A stretch of DNA of 34,808 nt from Desulfotomaculum sp. Its GTDB lineage: Bacteria > Bacillota > Desulfotomaculia > Desulfotomaculales > Nap2-2B. The position numbers were made by a program, and so were the translations under genes. The stretch is taken from contig DMZI01000068.1 of the NCBI GenBank assembly GCA_003485325.1, positions 1 through 34,808 on the forward strand. Reading direction: 5' to 3'. Of this stretch, positions 7,577 through 17,643 are shown in pieces (positions within the stretch are counted from its first letter, which is position 1; every line of letters begins with the position of its first letter). The notes under the pieces were generated by a model. It searched no databases, had not been told where the DNA came from, and was given only the letters and a program-made list of their open reading frames with translations.

Positions 7577-8284
7577 ATGGGAAGGTATGATCTGAATATC
7601 AAAAAGAAAATTGTTCCATTGTTGATCATTTTGCTTGCCGCGGCGTTGTTGCTTTATGCTATTTTCGTTTTTTTTGCGGGTCCTAAGATATCTCCAAACA
7701 AATTGTTGACTGAAGCAATTCAAAATACTGTCTCCAGTAAGACTTTTCATTACCGTATGGAAGTAAAAACAAGCAGGCAGAGTTTTTTAAGCGTTATCGA
7801 AGGTGAAAGGATATCTCCTGACCGGATTCACATTAAAGGCAATATGTTTAACACACCGGTGGAATTTATCCAGATAGGCTCACAAGCATACATGAAAGAT
7901 ATCTGGACGGATAAATGGATAGCCTTAAAAAGCAACAGCCTGGGGCAAACAAGTATGTTTATTGAAGAACTTGGCCCGGTAAACTTTTTAAATTATGGCA
8001 GTTTGCTTGATGTCCATTATGCCGGGACGGAAAAAATAAACGGCAAAAAGATGTCTGTAATTGAATTCAACCCGCAGTTGGTGGGTCCGTTTTCGGGTCA
8101 GAAATATCAAGGGTATCACTGCAAAACATGGGTGGATCAAAAAGAACGGCTTATTGGGCAGGTTGTTTTGAACGCTGGTTTAAAAAAAAGTGATTTGCCT
8201 ACGGTTACTTTAAATTTCTGGGGATTTGGGCAGCCGGTAAGTATTAACCCTCCCAGCGCAGATTATTTGCTTAATCCATCGTAA
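7577..8284 (+). CDS. Membrane-anchored LolA/LppX-fold-like protein, unknown function
   Basis: The 235-residue protein has a short basic N-terminus, one strong membrane segment (about residues 12-34) and then an extracytoplasmic domain. There is no Cys lipobox, so it is probably anchored by the uncleaved helix. The exported part, with repeated beta-strand patterns such as YRMEVKTSRQSFLSVIEGE, IQIGSQAYMKD and GYHCKTWVDQKERLIGQ, resembles LppX/LolA-type half-barrel proteins that bind lipids. That assignment comes from pattern only. ATG at 7577 follows AGGGGTG. The last 14 bases overlap the convergent end of treY. Confidence 0.8.
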   Translation: MGRYDLNIKKKIVPLLIILLAAALLLYAIFVFFAGPKISPNKLLTEAIQNTVSSKTFHYRMEVKTSRQSFLSVIEGERISPDRIHIKGNMFNTPVEFIQIGSQAYMKDIWTDKWIALKSNSLGQTSMFIEELGPVNFLNYGSLLDVHYAGTEKINGKKMSVIEFNPQLVGPFSGQKYQGYHCKTWVDQKERLIGQVVLNAGLKKSDLPTVTLNFWGFGQPVSINPPSADYLLNPS

Positions 8285-11144
8285 ATCCCGTTAATAGGGC
8301 AACAGGAAGGATTTTCATAGTACCGGCTATAGGAAGTTCTTTTCGATCAGCCTGATCCTGTTTGACATCTTCAATTTTCTCACCTGTAAGGATATTTTTC
8401 CAGGAATCTGGAGCCCGCCCCGGTAAAATAAGAGCGCTGTTGCCCCATACCGCTTTGCCTGTCGGAGGTTCTGCCCGCATGAATCCAGCATCCTCATTAT
8501 GGTTTCTTGGCTGGTTTTCTCCGTTTTCTTTAATTAAACTCGCCGGAAGGCGTACCACAGCGCAGATTATCCACCTGCCGGCCATGTGACGGGCAAATGA
8601 ACAAACATGTTTCAGCCCTTTCCCTGTGCATTCAAGAGGTAAATAATCGCCCCTTTCAAAGAGGTCTTTATATATTTTACGGAAGTTTAGAGCTTTATAA
8701 GTAAGGAAAAGTTTTATCCAACCATTCTCCCAGTTTTTTAAAAGATACTTGACAGTTCTTTCCAGGTTAACCACCTCTTTAGTGTTTATCTTTTCAATAG
8801 CCTCAGATCTTTTAGAATAGTCCACAGGACGGCGGTTATCGGGATCTACCAGGCTGAGATCCCAGAGTTCGGTCCCCTGGTAGAAATCTGGTATTCCGGG
8901 TGAGGTAATCTTAAGCAATACCTGGGCCAGTGAGTTAATAGCTCCATAGTATGAGATAGTTTTATGAAACTGGATAAAATCATTAAGGAACATGTTGCTT
9001 TCGGAGGGCTCCAGGATTGAACCGATAAAATGCACAAGCGCGTCTTCGTAGTCTTTATCGGGCTGAAGCCAACTGGTATGAAGTTTTGCCTCACGGGCCG
9101 CTTTTATCAAATAGTCGTTTAAACGTTTCCGGAAAACAGGAATTTCCTTTTTATTCAAAGGCCATGTTCCAACCAGTGTCTGGTAAATTAAATATTCCAT
9201 GTTTCCATCGGGCGCCGTTTGATTATTGATGACCTTTTTTGCAGCAAGGTTATAGCGCCGCCATTTTGCCAACTGCCCTGACCATAATTCGGGAATTTCA
9301 GTCAGGACATTGATTCTGGCGCGGACATCTTCACTGCGTTTAGTATCGTGTGTGGAGGTTGTGTTCATAGTATGGGGGGTGAGCTGGAGTCTGGTCCTGT
9401 TGCGACGGTGAAATTCATCAACGGATATTCCTGTCGTTCCCGGGTTGCTGCCTACTTCGTTAAATGAGATCAACCTGTTAAAAACATATAGCGCAGTATC
9501 TTCACAACCTTTGGCCATGACAGGTCCTGTAAACTGCTGCCAACGCATTACAAATTCAAGCCAGTCTTTCGCCCGGTCAAGAGCTTTTCCTTTTTTGAGA
9601 TCAAGCAGCAGCACGTTTTGCAAAAAATCAAAGCCCTGTCCGGCTTCGGGTCGGCGGCGCCTGGCAGCGGCTAAAGCGTCAAGGATATAGAAACGATCAG
9701 AACCTTCAACATTGAAATTCTTGATATAAGTCCTGTAAACTCTAAGACAGGCGGTTGTTTCGATAAGCGCCTGGTTTAATGCTTCCTGCTTAATGTCACT
9801 TCCGTAGCGATTTTTACAGGCAAGGTACGCAAGTCGCTGTAGAAGATTATCAGTTTCAGCGGCGAATATTTCCTTGATCACAAAACGTTTTCGTGAACGC
9901 AGCAGGCTGGTAAAGTCTGACCTGTACCCGCTCAATCTGGCGTAGATCTCATCTAAGATTTCAATTCCTTTGCTGTCCACGAAAAGTTTGTTTAAGTTAT
10001 TAAGAAAATCGTAGCCTGTTGTGCCGGAAACGGGCCAATCAACAGGCAGTCTTTCGCCGTCAGTTAAAATCTTTTCGACCACTATAAAAAATCCGGAATG
10101 TTTTTTGCTGATTGTTTTTTGAAGCCTGGACAGGTAAGCCTGTGGATTCCAGAGGCCGTCAATATGATCTATCCTCAGGCCGTTTATTTTATTAAGGCTG
10201 ATCAGTTTCAGGATAAAATGATGCGTATGGTCAAAAACAGATTTTTTTTCCGTATGCAGACAGACCAGTTCGCTGACGTCAAAAAATCTCCGGTAATTTA
10301 CTTTTTCATCGGCGACACGCCAACAGGCCAGACGATAAGCCTGTTGGGACAGGATCTGTTCCAGTTCAGAGAAACTGTCCGGTTCTCCTTTTTTGCCGTT
10401 AATCATGGTCAGTTGGCGATTGATAAAAGATCTCAGAAAGCTGTTTTTTTTATAAAGATCCCAAAGGCTGTGGATTACTTCGTTAATGTTTGATCTTTTC
10501 TTAAGCTGTGTAAGTGTTTTGAGCAGTTTTTTAAAATCGGTTAAAACCGGTTTATTGCCGCTGTATCTAATACTAAGTTCCTTATTCCATTTTGCGATGA
10601 GCGATTTATACGAATCCGGGCTAAGCGGGAACTTGATCCCGTTATAGTTTATCTGCAGACCTTTTTCTTCTAAAGTTAATAAAATCTTCTGATTTTCCAG
10701 CGCGGCGCCAAATGGTTCGCCCAGAATAGGAACAAGGACTTTTCCGTTTAAACCTGCTTTTCCGGACCGCCAGTCTATGTCAAAAAAAGAAGCGAACGGC
10801 GAACCCGGCCCGTTTTGAAGTATATCGTACCAGCGAGGGTTTTCGCTGCTCGCTGCCATATGGTTGGGGACGATATCAAGTACAAGACCCATTCCATTTT
10901 TATTTAAGGCATCCGTCAGGAGAAAGAATTCCTCAGAATCGCCCAGTTCCGGATTCAATATCCCAGGATCCGTTGTATCATAGCCATGCCGGCTTCCCGA
11001 CCGAGCTTTAAACACAGGGGAAGCATAAAGATCAGTAATTCCCAGGGTACGCAGGTAGGGTACGAGAGCCATTGCTTCCCTGAAACCAAACTTGTTGTTG
11101 AGCTGAAGTCTGTAAGTTGCGGAAGGGATGCGCGGCTGGTTCAT
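8271..11144 (-). CDS. treY: Maltooligosyl trehalose synthase (GH13_26)
   Basis: TreY isomerises the reducing-end alpha-1,4 bond of maltooligosaccharides to alpha-1,1, giving maltooligosyl trehalose, which TreZ then cuts. The 957-residue protein starts with the family block PSATYRLQLNNKFGF and YLRTLGITDLYASPVF, then GHGYDTTDP-like SRHGYDTTDP and DIVPNHMA. The nucleophile Asp lies in LRIDHIDGLWNP near residue 326 and the acid/base Glu in VVEKIL near 355. TSTHDTKRSEDVRARI is the later substrate-site block. The length is at the long end of the family. It is the last gene of the operon. The upstream stop TAA overlaps its ATG by one base, and AAGGGAC provides the ribosome site. Confidence 0.95.
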   Translation of the reverse strand: MNQPRIPSATYRLQLNNKFGFREAMALVPYLRTLGITDLYASPVFKARSGSRHGYDTTDPGILNPELGDSEEFFLLTDALNKNGMGLVLDIVPNHMAASSENPRWYDILQNGPGSPFASFFDIDWRSGKAGLNGKVLVPILGEPFGAALENQKILLTLEEKGLQINYNGIKFPLSPDSYKSLIAKWNKELSIRYSGNKPVLTDFKKLLKTLTQLKKRSNINEVIHSLWDLYKKNSFLRSFINRQLTMINGKKGEPDSFSELEQILSQQAYRLACWRVADEKVNYRRFFDVSELVCLHTEKKSVFDHTHHFILKLISLNKINGLRIDHIDGLWNPQAYLSRLQKTISKKHSGFFIVVEKILTDGERLPVDWPVSGTTGYDFLNNLNKLFVDSKGIEILDEIYARLSGYRSDFTSLLRSRKRFVIKEIFAAETDNLLQRLAYLACKNRYGSDIKQEALNQALIETTACLRVYRTYIKNFNVEGSDRFYILDALAAARRRRPEAGQGFDFLQNVLLLDLKKGKALDRAKDWLEFVMRWQQFTGPVMAKGCEDTALYVFNRLISFNEVGSNPGTTGISVDEFHRRNRTRLQLTPHTMNTTSTHDTKRSEDVRARINVLTEIPELWSGQLAKWRRYNLAAKKVINNQTAPDGNMEYLIYQTLVGTWPLNKKEIPVFRKRLNDYLIKAAREAKLHTSWLQPDKDYEDALVHFIGSILEPSESNMFLNDFIQFHKTISYYGAINSLAQVLLKITSPGIPDFYQGTELWDLSLVDPDNRRPVDYSKRSEAIEKINTKEVVNLERTVKYLLKNWENGWIKLFLTYKALNFRKIYKDLFERGDYLPLECTGKGLKHVCSFARHMAGRWIICAVVRLPASLIKENGENQPRNHNEDAGFMRAEPPTGKAVWGNSALILPGRAPDSWKNILTGEKIEDVKQDQADRKELPIAGTMKILPVALLTGFTMD

Positions 11145-13579
11145 TACTTGTCCCTTTTTACCTTAAGCTTATCGCCAAGTGATTCAAAATGAGCGATCCA
11201 GGTTCGAAGACTTTCATCTCCTTGAATTTCCTTAGCCTTTAATTCCGGATAGTTTCTTTGCAGCATTTCATAATAAATATTTTGTATTTTCCACAGGTCG
11301 ACTTCAAAAGGGAGAGTCAGGATCAGGCCGATAAATGAATCCAAACGCTTGATCTGAGAAATATCCTCAGGATTTTTATATAACCTTTCGCCCATCTTTT
11401 CCAACGATTTTTTAATGATATATCCAAGGCTTGTCCCATCCAAAGGAACTTTGAATATCTTGGCTTCATTTAAAATAGCTTTAATCCGCTCGAGATCCGG
11501 TTCATCTTCAGCAAGAGCATACCTTAAACTGGTGTTTAAAACGAATTCTGTAGCCGTATATAAAACCTTGGGCTGTGGTATATTCAAATCTTTTAAAAAC
11601 AGCATCAGGGGGGCGTGGCGTTCATAGATATGCCTGTAATCAGCGGCAATCTCCGCAAGTGTTGTATTCAGTATCTGATCCAGGACCTTTCTTTGTTTGT
11701 CACGGAAAAGCTGTTTGAGGGAGTATGTTGTTCCTTCGAAGTACCGGTTAAAAAGCCTGATTACTTCAGGTGAATCTACACGGTCGAATGCTTCGGTTAC
11801 TTCCTGGATCATTTCCTGGTAAGCCTCTTCGCTGTTTGTTATCCCGACTCCAGCGTTTACATTTTGATTACCGAAGTTAACTGCTCCGTAGTTAAGAAGC
11901 ACAGATTCCCTTGTTATTTCTGAGGTTACCCTGGCGCGCCCGATGATCAGCCTTGACGATCCGGCCAGACGGCACCGGTTGTCTTCCCGCAGAACTTCGT
12001 AACAGTAAATCCGTGAGTGTTCATCGTAAGTTTCAAACAATGAGCAGATTGCATAATGAGCGCCTACTTTTAAGAGATCGACCATGGAGGGCTTGACAAA
12101 CTTTTCATAAATCTGGGCCCCATCCTGGTATTCTTTGATGTTGCTTTTTGCCTTGGCAAGCATTTCCAGAAACTCGGGTTCCAGGTCAATATTAAAAAGT
12201 TCGCGCGCCAGCTGAATAACCCGGCCGGCATATTGGAGTACCTGGACTGTTTCTATACCTGAAATCTCGTCAAAGAACCACCCGCAGCTTGTAAACATCA
12301 GCATTGCGTGGCGCTGCATTTCAAGCAGCTTGATTACCGTTACCTGTTCTTCGATGTTTAACTCCTTTGCCGCCTGGATTTCCAGAAAGCTGTTCAAACT
12401 ATCCGGTGAACGGTCCAGAATTATTGAGATATATTCGTTGCGCGCTGCCCAGGGATCTTTAAGATACAGGCGGGCCTCATTTTCGAACTGGTCCGACAGG
12501 GTATTTCGAAGCCAGTTCAAAGCATTTCTCAGAGGGGCTCTCCAGGACTGGCTCCACCCCGGGTGGAGACCCGAGTTGCAGCCGCAGTTGTTGCGCCAGC
12601 GCTCCACCCCGTGTGCGCAGCTCCAGGAGGAATTGTCGTTGATTTCCACCTCGAAATACGGGGGGTATTTCTCAAGATATTCGCCATAACTAGTAATTCT
12701 TGCCAATTTATTAGACTCAATGTAAAAAAGTGCATAAGCAAGGGCCATTTCTCCGTAGCGGTGGTGGTGTCCGTAGGTTTCCCCGTCTGTGGCAATGTTT
12801 ATTATTTGGGGAGAATCCTTTTCCTCCCGGAAGGCCGACAATAATCTTCTGGCAAATCTTTCTCCGTTAAAAAGAAGTTTTTCAAAGGCTACCGCCCGGG
12901 ATATATCACCATTGTAGAAAAAGACCGAGATTGAACGTCCCGTACCGGGGAGGTTAATCAGATAGGGCATGGTGGAGTCAATTCCCCTGGTGCCTATTTC
13001 CTCCCAGTAACCATCGTCGCCAATCCTGCGGATACGCTTCGCCTGATAGGGCGCGAGGACTGTAAAACTAATCCCCTGTTCGGCCAGAATCTCTAAAGTG
13101 TTCAGATCTACGGCGGTTTCGGGGAGCCACATTCCTTCCGGCCGTCTGCCGAAACGCGTTTCAAAATCTTTGATTCCCCAGAGGACCTGAGTATATTTAT
13201 CTTTTGCATTAGCTAAAGGCATGATCATATGGTTATATGTCTGAGCAAGAGCGGAGCCGTGTCCCGAATGGTTATGTATGCTTACGTGATCAGCTTCAAT
13301 TATCGCCTTGTAAATATCCGGACCATTAGACTCCATCCAGGACAATAAAGTTGGTCCAAAATTAAAACTTATCTTTGCATAATTATTGACGATTCTTTTT
13401 ATCCAGCCGTCTTCATTTAGTATTCTTGAAGCGGCGTTTGTTTCGTAGCATTCCGCCGCTATACGCTCATTCCAGTCATGGTAGGGATAAGAGCTGTCCT
13501 GAAGCTCGATGTTTTCCAACCAGGGATTTTCCCTGGGAGGTTGATAAAAATGGCCGTGAATACAAATATGCTTTTCCAT
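11144..13579 (-). CDS. Glycoside hydrolase family 57 protein with DUF3536 domain
   Basis: This 811-residue protein begins with HGHFYQPPRENPW, the entry motif of GH57 alpha-glucan enzymes. The putative nucleophile Glu is in MWLPETAVD near residue 151 and the second catalytic Asp in ATDGETYGHHH near 261. After the barrel comes a long helical C-terminal half of the DUF3536 type, including the Cys-rich HGVERWRNNCGC and WSQSWRAPLRNALNWL. GH57 members act on alpha-1,4 or alpha-1,6 glucans as amylases, branching enzymes or glucanotransferases, so the exact reaction is not fixed here. Its place between treZ and treY, in a cluster without treX, makes a role in trimming or branching the glucan that feeds trehalose synthesis likely (inference). 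It lies five bases after the treZ stop. Confidence 0.9.
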   Translation of the reverse strand: MEKHICIHGHFYQPPRENPWLENIELQDSSYPYHDWNERIAAECYETNAASRILNEDGWIKRIVNNYAKISFNFGPTLLSWMESNGPDIYKAIIEADHVSIHNHSGHGSALAQTYNHMIMPLANAKDKYTQVLWGIKDFETRFGRRPEGMWLPETAVDLNTLEILAEQGISFTVLAPYQAKRIRRIGDDGYWEEIGTRGIDSTMPYLINLPGTGRSISVFFYNGDISRAVAFEKLLFNGERFARRLLSAFREEKDSPQIINIATDGETYGHHHRYGEMALAYALFYIESNKLARITSYGEYLEKYPPYFEVEINDNSSWSCAHGVERWRNNCGCNSGLHPGWSQSWRAPLRNALNWLRNTLSDQFENEARLYLKDPWAARNEYISIILDRSPDSLNSFLEIQAAKELNIEEQVTVIKLLEMQRHAMLMFTSCGWFFDEISGIETVQVLQYAGRVIQLARELFNIDLEPEFLEMLAKAKSNIKEYQDGAQIYEKFVKPSMVDLLKVGAHYAICSLFETYDEHSRIYCYEVLREDNRCRLAGSSRLIIGRARVTSEITRESVLLNYGAVNFGNQNVNAGVGITNSEEAYQEMIQEVTEAFDRVDSPEVIRLFNRYFEGTTYSLKQLFRDKQRKVLDQILNTTLAEIAADYRHIYERHAPLMLFLKDLNIPQPKVLYTATEFVLNTSLRYALAEDEPDLERIKAILNEAKIFKVPLDGTSLGYIIKKSLEKMGERLYKNPEDISQIKRLDSFIGLILTLPFEVDLWKIQNIYYEMLQRNYPELKAKEIQGDESLRTWIAHFESLGDKLKVKRDK

Positions 13580-13584
13580 TTTGT

Positions 13585-15435
13585 TTAAATCCCGTCCTCA
13601 TTTACCTTTTCATATAAAATACAAGCCCAGGGAGGCAGGCAAAGGCTTACTCCCCCGTTTGAATGTAAAATTACAGGGGTAGTATTGCCGTCTCCCAGCC
13701 AGCGCTTATCTGCCGAATCAAGCCTGCAGAGCCATTTTTCCGGAGGCAAGGGTAAATCAACAGCCACACTTTTTTCAGAAAAGGTGAATACTGTACTAAC
13801 CTCGGAAGAGCCGTACCAGCGCCTCAGGTAAAGCATGCGCTCTTTTTCAAAAGTTATAATTTCCTGATCTTGAAGATTAGATTCATTTATTGCCGGCAGT
13901 TCCTTGCGTAAAAGGATCAGGTTTCTGTAAAATTCAAAGAGAATACTGTGTTTTCCACACCGGAACAGACGATGATCCAGGTGTGATATGAAAAATGTTG
14001 CCGCATCCTGTGGATCTGGAACTCCGTTTTTCCCTTTGGCGGATATTTCTTTTTTTCTTCCTTTGAATACCGCCTTCGCAAGGACCGGATCACTGTAATC
14101 TGTGAAGAAGTGGAAGGGGGCAGTTTCACCATATTCCTCACCCATGAAAAGCAGGGACAGGAACGGAGCCAGGATTACGACACCGGCGATTAATTTCAAG
14201 GCCCCAAATGGGACTGTTGCGCCGGTTCTTTTACTTTGGCCCTGATTTCCAACCTGGTCATGGTTCTGTGCGAAAACAATAAATTTGCTTGCATCAGGTA
14301 ACACAGGATTTCTTCCGTGTCTTCTCTGCCTGAATAACGAATACTGTCCTGTATATGTGTATCCTGTTCTGAAAGAACGGGCAATATGTTCCATCATCCC
14401 AAAATCCCTGTAATAACCTCTTTGCTCCCCTGTCACCAGGGTTTGCAGCGAATGGTGAAAATCATCGCTCCACTGGGCGTCCAGGCCAAAGCCGCTTAAG
14501 GTCCGCGGCCTGATTACGCGATCATCGTTAAGATCGCTTTCAGCAAAGACATAGATGTGCCGGCCCAGGCGTTTAGCCTGACGGTGGATAACTTCAGCGA
14601 GCTCTTCAAGGAAAGGTATAGCCGATCTGTCCTCAATCTCATGGATGGCATCCAACCGAAGGCCGTCGATATGAAATTCGTTAATCCACATTAAGGCGTT
14701 TTCTATATAAAATCGTTTTACTTCATCGCTACCCGGCCCGTCAAAATTTATAGCAGGCCCCCAGGGAGTATGGTATCTTTTAGTAAAATAATATCCAAAA
14801 TTTCCAAGGTAATTTCCTTCAGGGCCAAAGTGGTTGTAAACCGTGTCTAGAACGACCGCCAGCCCTTTTCCATGGCAGGCGTCCACCAGTTTCTGCAAAC
14901 TTTCTGGTCCTCCGTACGTGTTTTGAACCGCATAGGGATAGACCACATCGTAGCCCCAGTTCCGGCTTCCGGGGAACTGCCCGACCGGCATAAGTTCAAT
15001 CGCCGTTATACCCAGGTCGATCAGCCTGTCGAGGCAGGGAATCAGAGCTTCCAGGGTACCATTTGCGGTGTAGGTTCCCACATGCAGTTCATACAGTATT
15101 AAATCCCGCTTTTTGAGGCCGGACCAGCGCTGATCAGACCACTTGTATAAAAATGTGTTGACAACTTCTGAGGGGCCATGTACACCTTCAGGTTGATAGC
15201 GGGAAGCGGGATCGGGGCACTCTATTTTCTTATCTAAAAGAAAATAATATTTTGAACCGTGCTCTACCCCTTCTATTTTTCCAAAATAATAGCCTCGTTT
15301 TCCTTTGGTTAAGGGAAAAAGTTTGTCATGGGGTGAAACAAGGTGAACCGCAACTGAGTTCGCTTTTGGCGCCCAGACGTAAAAAAAACACTGGTTTTCT
15401 GCTGGATAAGCGCCCAATGCAAATTTATATTTCAT
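13585..15435 (-). CDS. treZ: Malto-oligosyltrehalose trehalohydrolase (GH13_10)
   Basis: TreZ cuts maltooligosyl trehalose to release free trehalose. An N-terminal beta-sandwich of the CBM48/E-set type occupies about residues 1-95 (FYVWAPKANSVAVHL). The barrel follows, with LYELHVGTYTANGTLE, the LMPVGQFPGSRNWGYD block and DTVYNHFGPEGNYL. The nucleophile Asp is in DGLRLDAIHEI near 260, the acid/base Glu in YVFAESDLND near 297, and the third carboxylate in NHDQVGNQ near 390. The 616-residue length fits the family. The ATG overlaps the malQ stop as ATGA, and AGGAGG lies eight bases upstream, so the two are translationally coupled. Confidence 0.95.
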   Translation of the reverse strand: MKYKFALGAYPAENQCFFYVWAPKANSVAVHLVSPHDKLFPLTKGKRGYYFGKIEGVEHGSKYYFLLDKKIECPDPASRYQPEGVHGPSEVVNTFLYKWSDQRWSGLKKRDLILYELHVGTYTANGTLEALIPCLDRLIDLGITAIELMPVGQFPGSRNWGYDVVYPYAVQNTYGGPESLQKLVDACHGKGLAVVLDTVYNHFGPEGNYLGNFGYYFTKRYHTPWGPAINFDGPGSDEVKRFYIENALMWINEFHIDGLRLDAIHEIEDRSAIPFLEELAEVIHRQAKRLGRHIYVFAESDLNDDRVIRPRTLSGFGLDAQWSDDFHHSLQTLVTGEQRGYYRDFGMMEHIARSFRTGYTYTGQYSLFRQRRHGRNPVLPDASKFIVFAQNHDQVGNQGQSKRTGATVPFGALKLIAGVVILAPFLSLLFMGEEYGETAPFHFFTDYSDPVLAKAVFKGRKKEISAKGKNGVPDPQDAATFFISHLDHRLFRCGKHSILFEFYRNLILLRKELPAINESNLQDQEIITFEKERMLYLRRWYGSSEVSTVFTFSEKSVAVDLPLPPEKWLCRLDSADKRWLGDGNTTPVILHSNGGVSLCLPPWACILYEKVNEDGI

Positions 15436-17504
15436 TTTCTTGGCCTCCTGGACGGTGATTCTCTAAGCCGTTTAATTTCTTTCAGCAAGGTAATCAAGCT
15501 CGTATTATTGGTAAATACTTCGATTGGAAAGCGGGCCTTTCGGGACCAGTTGGGGTGATTAATCTCGCCCGGTATATTTTGAGAATTTGTTTCCTGCCAG
15601 AGATCTTCCAGATTTATTAAGAAAATATCCGCTCTGCTGGCCGCCAGGTGTTTCAGGCAGCCTTTTAAAACTTCATAGTTATCTAAAGTAGGGGATGGCA
15701 GCCAACCCTGCTGGTGAAGATACAGCGGTAGGCAGATCCGGTCAGCCACATTCCTCCCTTTTTCCTGCCAGAAAGCGGTAAAAGGGGGGAGATCGTGGGT
15801 GTTGAGGGAGGCCAGAGCTTTTTCGGGGATGAGCCCTAACGCCTGCTGCGGGTTAGGCCGGTATTCCAGAGACGCTACATACATCCTGTAGATTTTATTT
15901 TTTAACATTTGCTTTCTGATATAGCCGGGGACGTTGCCGAGATCCTCACCAATGATTACCGACCTGTATCTTTGGGATTCCAGGGTCAAGATAGCGTAGA
16001 ACTCATCGGCCTTGTATTTCACATACACGCCGTCGGCGGCGGTCATTCCTTTGGGTATCCAAAAGAGTCTATGCAGTCCCGCCACGTGGTCGAGCCTTAA
16101 AATGCCTGCGTACTTTAAATGATGGCGCAGTCCTGACAGGTAATATTTATAGCCCTGTTGACGGATTTTTTCCGGGTGAAGGGGCGGAAATCCCCAATTC
16201 TGTCCCTGACTGTAAAACATGTCCGGAGGAGCCCCGCTGCTGGCATCAAGAGCGAACACGGAGCGTTCGCGCCAGACGTCATAACCGGCGCAATGAACCC
16301 CGAGAGGGAAATCAAGGTACAGTTTTTGTCCGAGATCCCTTGCCCGGGTGGATAGTTCATTGAACTGCCTGTCTATTGCCCACTGTACATATAAGTGGTA
16401 TTGTTCAGCCCTAGTTTCGTAATCCTCTTCCCGAATAATACCCTCACGCAGATGCAGAGGCCACGACGGCCACCCGCAGCCCTGTTTTTCCGTACAGGCT
16501 CGAAAACGCGCATAGTCGCTTACTGTTTGGCGCTCATGTACCCAGTCCTGGAATTCTTCTCTGCGTCGGTCTTTTTTCTGAAAAAAGCCGTCTGCAAGAT
16601 ATTCTAAAACCTTTCGCTTGGCAGCCATAACGTGTAAGTAATCTACCAGTGGCCTGGAACGAAGGTCATCTATCCTTTCTTTAAAAGTGGAGGAGTCTAA
16701 TAATTCCCGGGCCTGATTATTTGTCTTCAGTTCCTCAAGACAAGTAATGTCCAGGTAAAATTCGCTCCAGAAAAGGCGGCTTACCGGAGTGTAAGGGCTC
16801 GGGCTGAAGGGTTCGTCAAGAAAAGTAGTCAAAAGCGGAAGGGCTCCGGTCAGATGGCCTCCTAATTCATGCGTCCACTTTATAAGAAGCTCCAGATCGG
16901 TAAGATCGCCGGCGCCCCAGCTGCGGCTGGAATTAAGGGCATAAAGAGGAATGAATACTCCCCAAAGTCTTTCGTTTTTCTTTAATCTAAGTGAGAATGC
17001 CTGGTATGGAGCGCAAATTAGTAAGGTTTTATAAGAATGCCCCTGCAGATTAAGGCTAAGACTGTGATAACCCCAGGGAAGACTGTTTGGCAGAGTATAT
17101 TTTTTTGTAATATATACGGCGCCTTCGACAGTTTCCGTTTTTAAAACCGGTAAAACAGAAAGATCCAGCATCCAATTCATAAATTCACCACCTTCCGTTT
17201 CCAGACGAACTTCTGCTTTAAGTCCGCTTTTGTCCTCGGGAAGGCGTAGTGTCAAATAAACAGGATTTGTATTTCTGCAAACTACTACAGGTTCCAGGCA
17301 GCGCTGCAGCAGTTCCAATTTGCGCTGCCGGATTGCGGAGCGAATATCTTGCATTCTTTCCAGTGGAGCCCCAAAAATTTTCAGAACTGCCGTGAGGGAA
17401 TCGGCAGGCGCCTGTTTTTGCAAGCCCGGAACCTCCCTGAACGCAGCCTCTATCCCGTATAAGCCTGCCAGTTCATTTAAAAGGCGCAACTCGGAAACAG
17501 ACAA
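15432..17504 (-). CDS. malQ: 4-alpha-glucanotransferase (GH77, amylomaltase)
   Basis: MalQ disproportionates maltooligosaccharides by moving alpha-1,4-glucan segments, which would supply chains long enough for TreY. The N-terminal segment LLNELAGLYGIEAAF is typical of GH77 enzymes with an extra N-terminal domain. The catalytic core has SPYTPVSRLFWSEFYLD, YLDFPLGVHCAGYDVW, the nucleophile Asp in LRLDHVAGLHRLFW near residue 470, the acid/base Glu in IIGEDLG near 519 and NTHDLPPF. I choose TTG at 17504 (690 residues), preceded by GGGGG nine bases upstream. The open frame continues to 17636, but that extension translates straight through a terminator hairpin. This is the first gene of the operon. 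Confidence 0.9.
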   Translation of the reverse strand: MSVSELRLLNELAGLYGIEAAFREVPGLQKQAPADSLTAVLKIFGAPLERMQDIRSAIRQRKLELLQRCLEPVVVCRNTNPVYLTLRLPEDKSGLKAEVRLETEGGEFMNWMLDLSVLPVLKTETVEGAVYITKKYTLPNSLPWGYHSLSLNLQGHSYKTLLICAPYQAFSLRLKKNERLWGVFIPLYALNSSRSWGAGDLTDLELLIKWTHELGGHLTGALPLLTTFLDEPFSPSPYTPVSRLFWSEFYLDITCLEELKTNNQARELLDSSTFKERIDDLRSRPLVDYLHVMAAKRKVLEYLADGFFQKKDRRREEFQDWVHERQTVSDYARFRACTEKQGCGWPSWPLHLREGIIREEDYETRAEQYHLYVQWAIDRQFNELSTRARDLGQKLYLDFPLGVHCAGYDVWRERSVFALDASSGAPPDMFYSQGQNWGFPPLHPEKIRQQGYKYYLSGLRHHLKYAGILRLDHVAGLHRLFWIPKGMTAADGVYVKYKADEFYAILTLESQRYRSVIIGEDLGNVPGYIRKQMLKNKIYRMYVASLEYRPNPQQALGLIPEKALASLNTHDLPPFTAFWQEKGRNVADRICLPLYLHQQGWLPSPTLDNYEVLKGCLKHLAASRADIFLINLEDLWQETNSQNIPGEINHPNWSRKARFPIEVFTNNTSLITLLKEIKRLRESPSRRPRK

Positions 17505-17565
17505 ACAACCGTACCCCCAACATAAAAAATACTGTAGTAGTATGCCCTGTAATCTATCATGCGAT

Positions 17566-17592
17566 AAAAAAATCCCCCTTATACAAGGGGGA
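17566..17592 (-). terminator. Intrinsic terminator (or attenuator) upstream of malQ
   Basis: On the minus strand a perfect 8-bp stem (TCCCCCTT with AAGGGGGA, loop of four bases; arms 585-592 and 573-580) is followed by seven T's at 572-566. It lies about 60 bases before the malQ start codon. No minus-strand gene is visible just upstream, so it either insulates the operon or acts as an attenuator. Confidence 0.6.
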
Positions 17593-17643
17593 AAAGATAG
17601 TGAGGCTAAACTTTGTAATTGCCATTTGGACCACAAAACTAAA

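Noticed and set aside
17505..17636. N-terminal extension of malQ to 17636
   Set aside because: The extension is translated through a perfect terminator hairpin with a T7 tract and has no ribosome site, and the family N-terminus begins near residue 50 of it.
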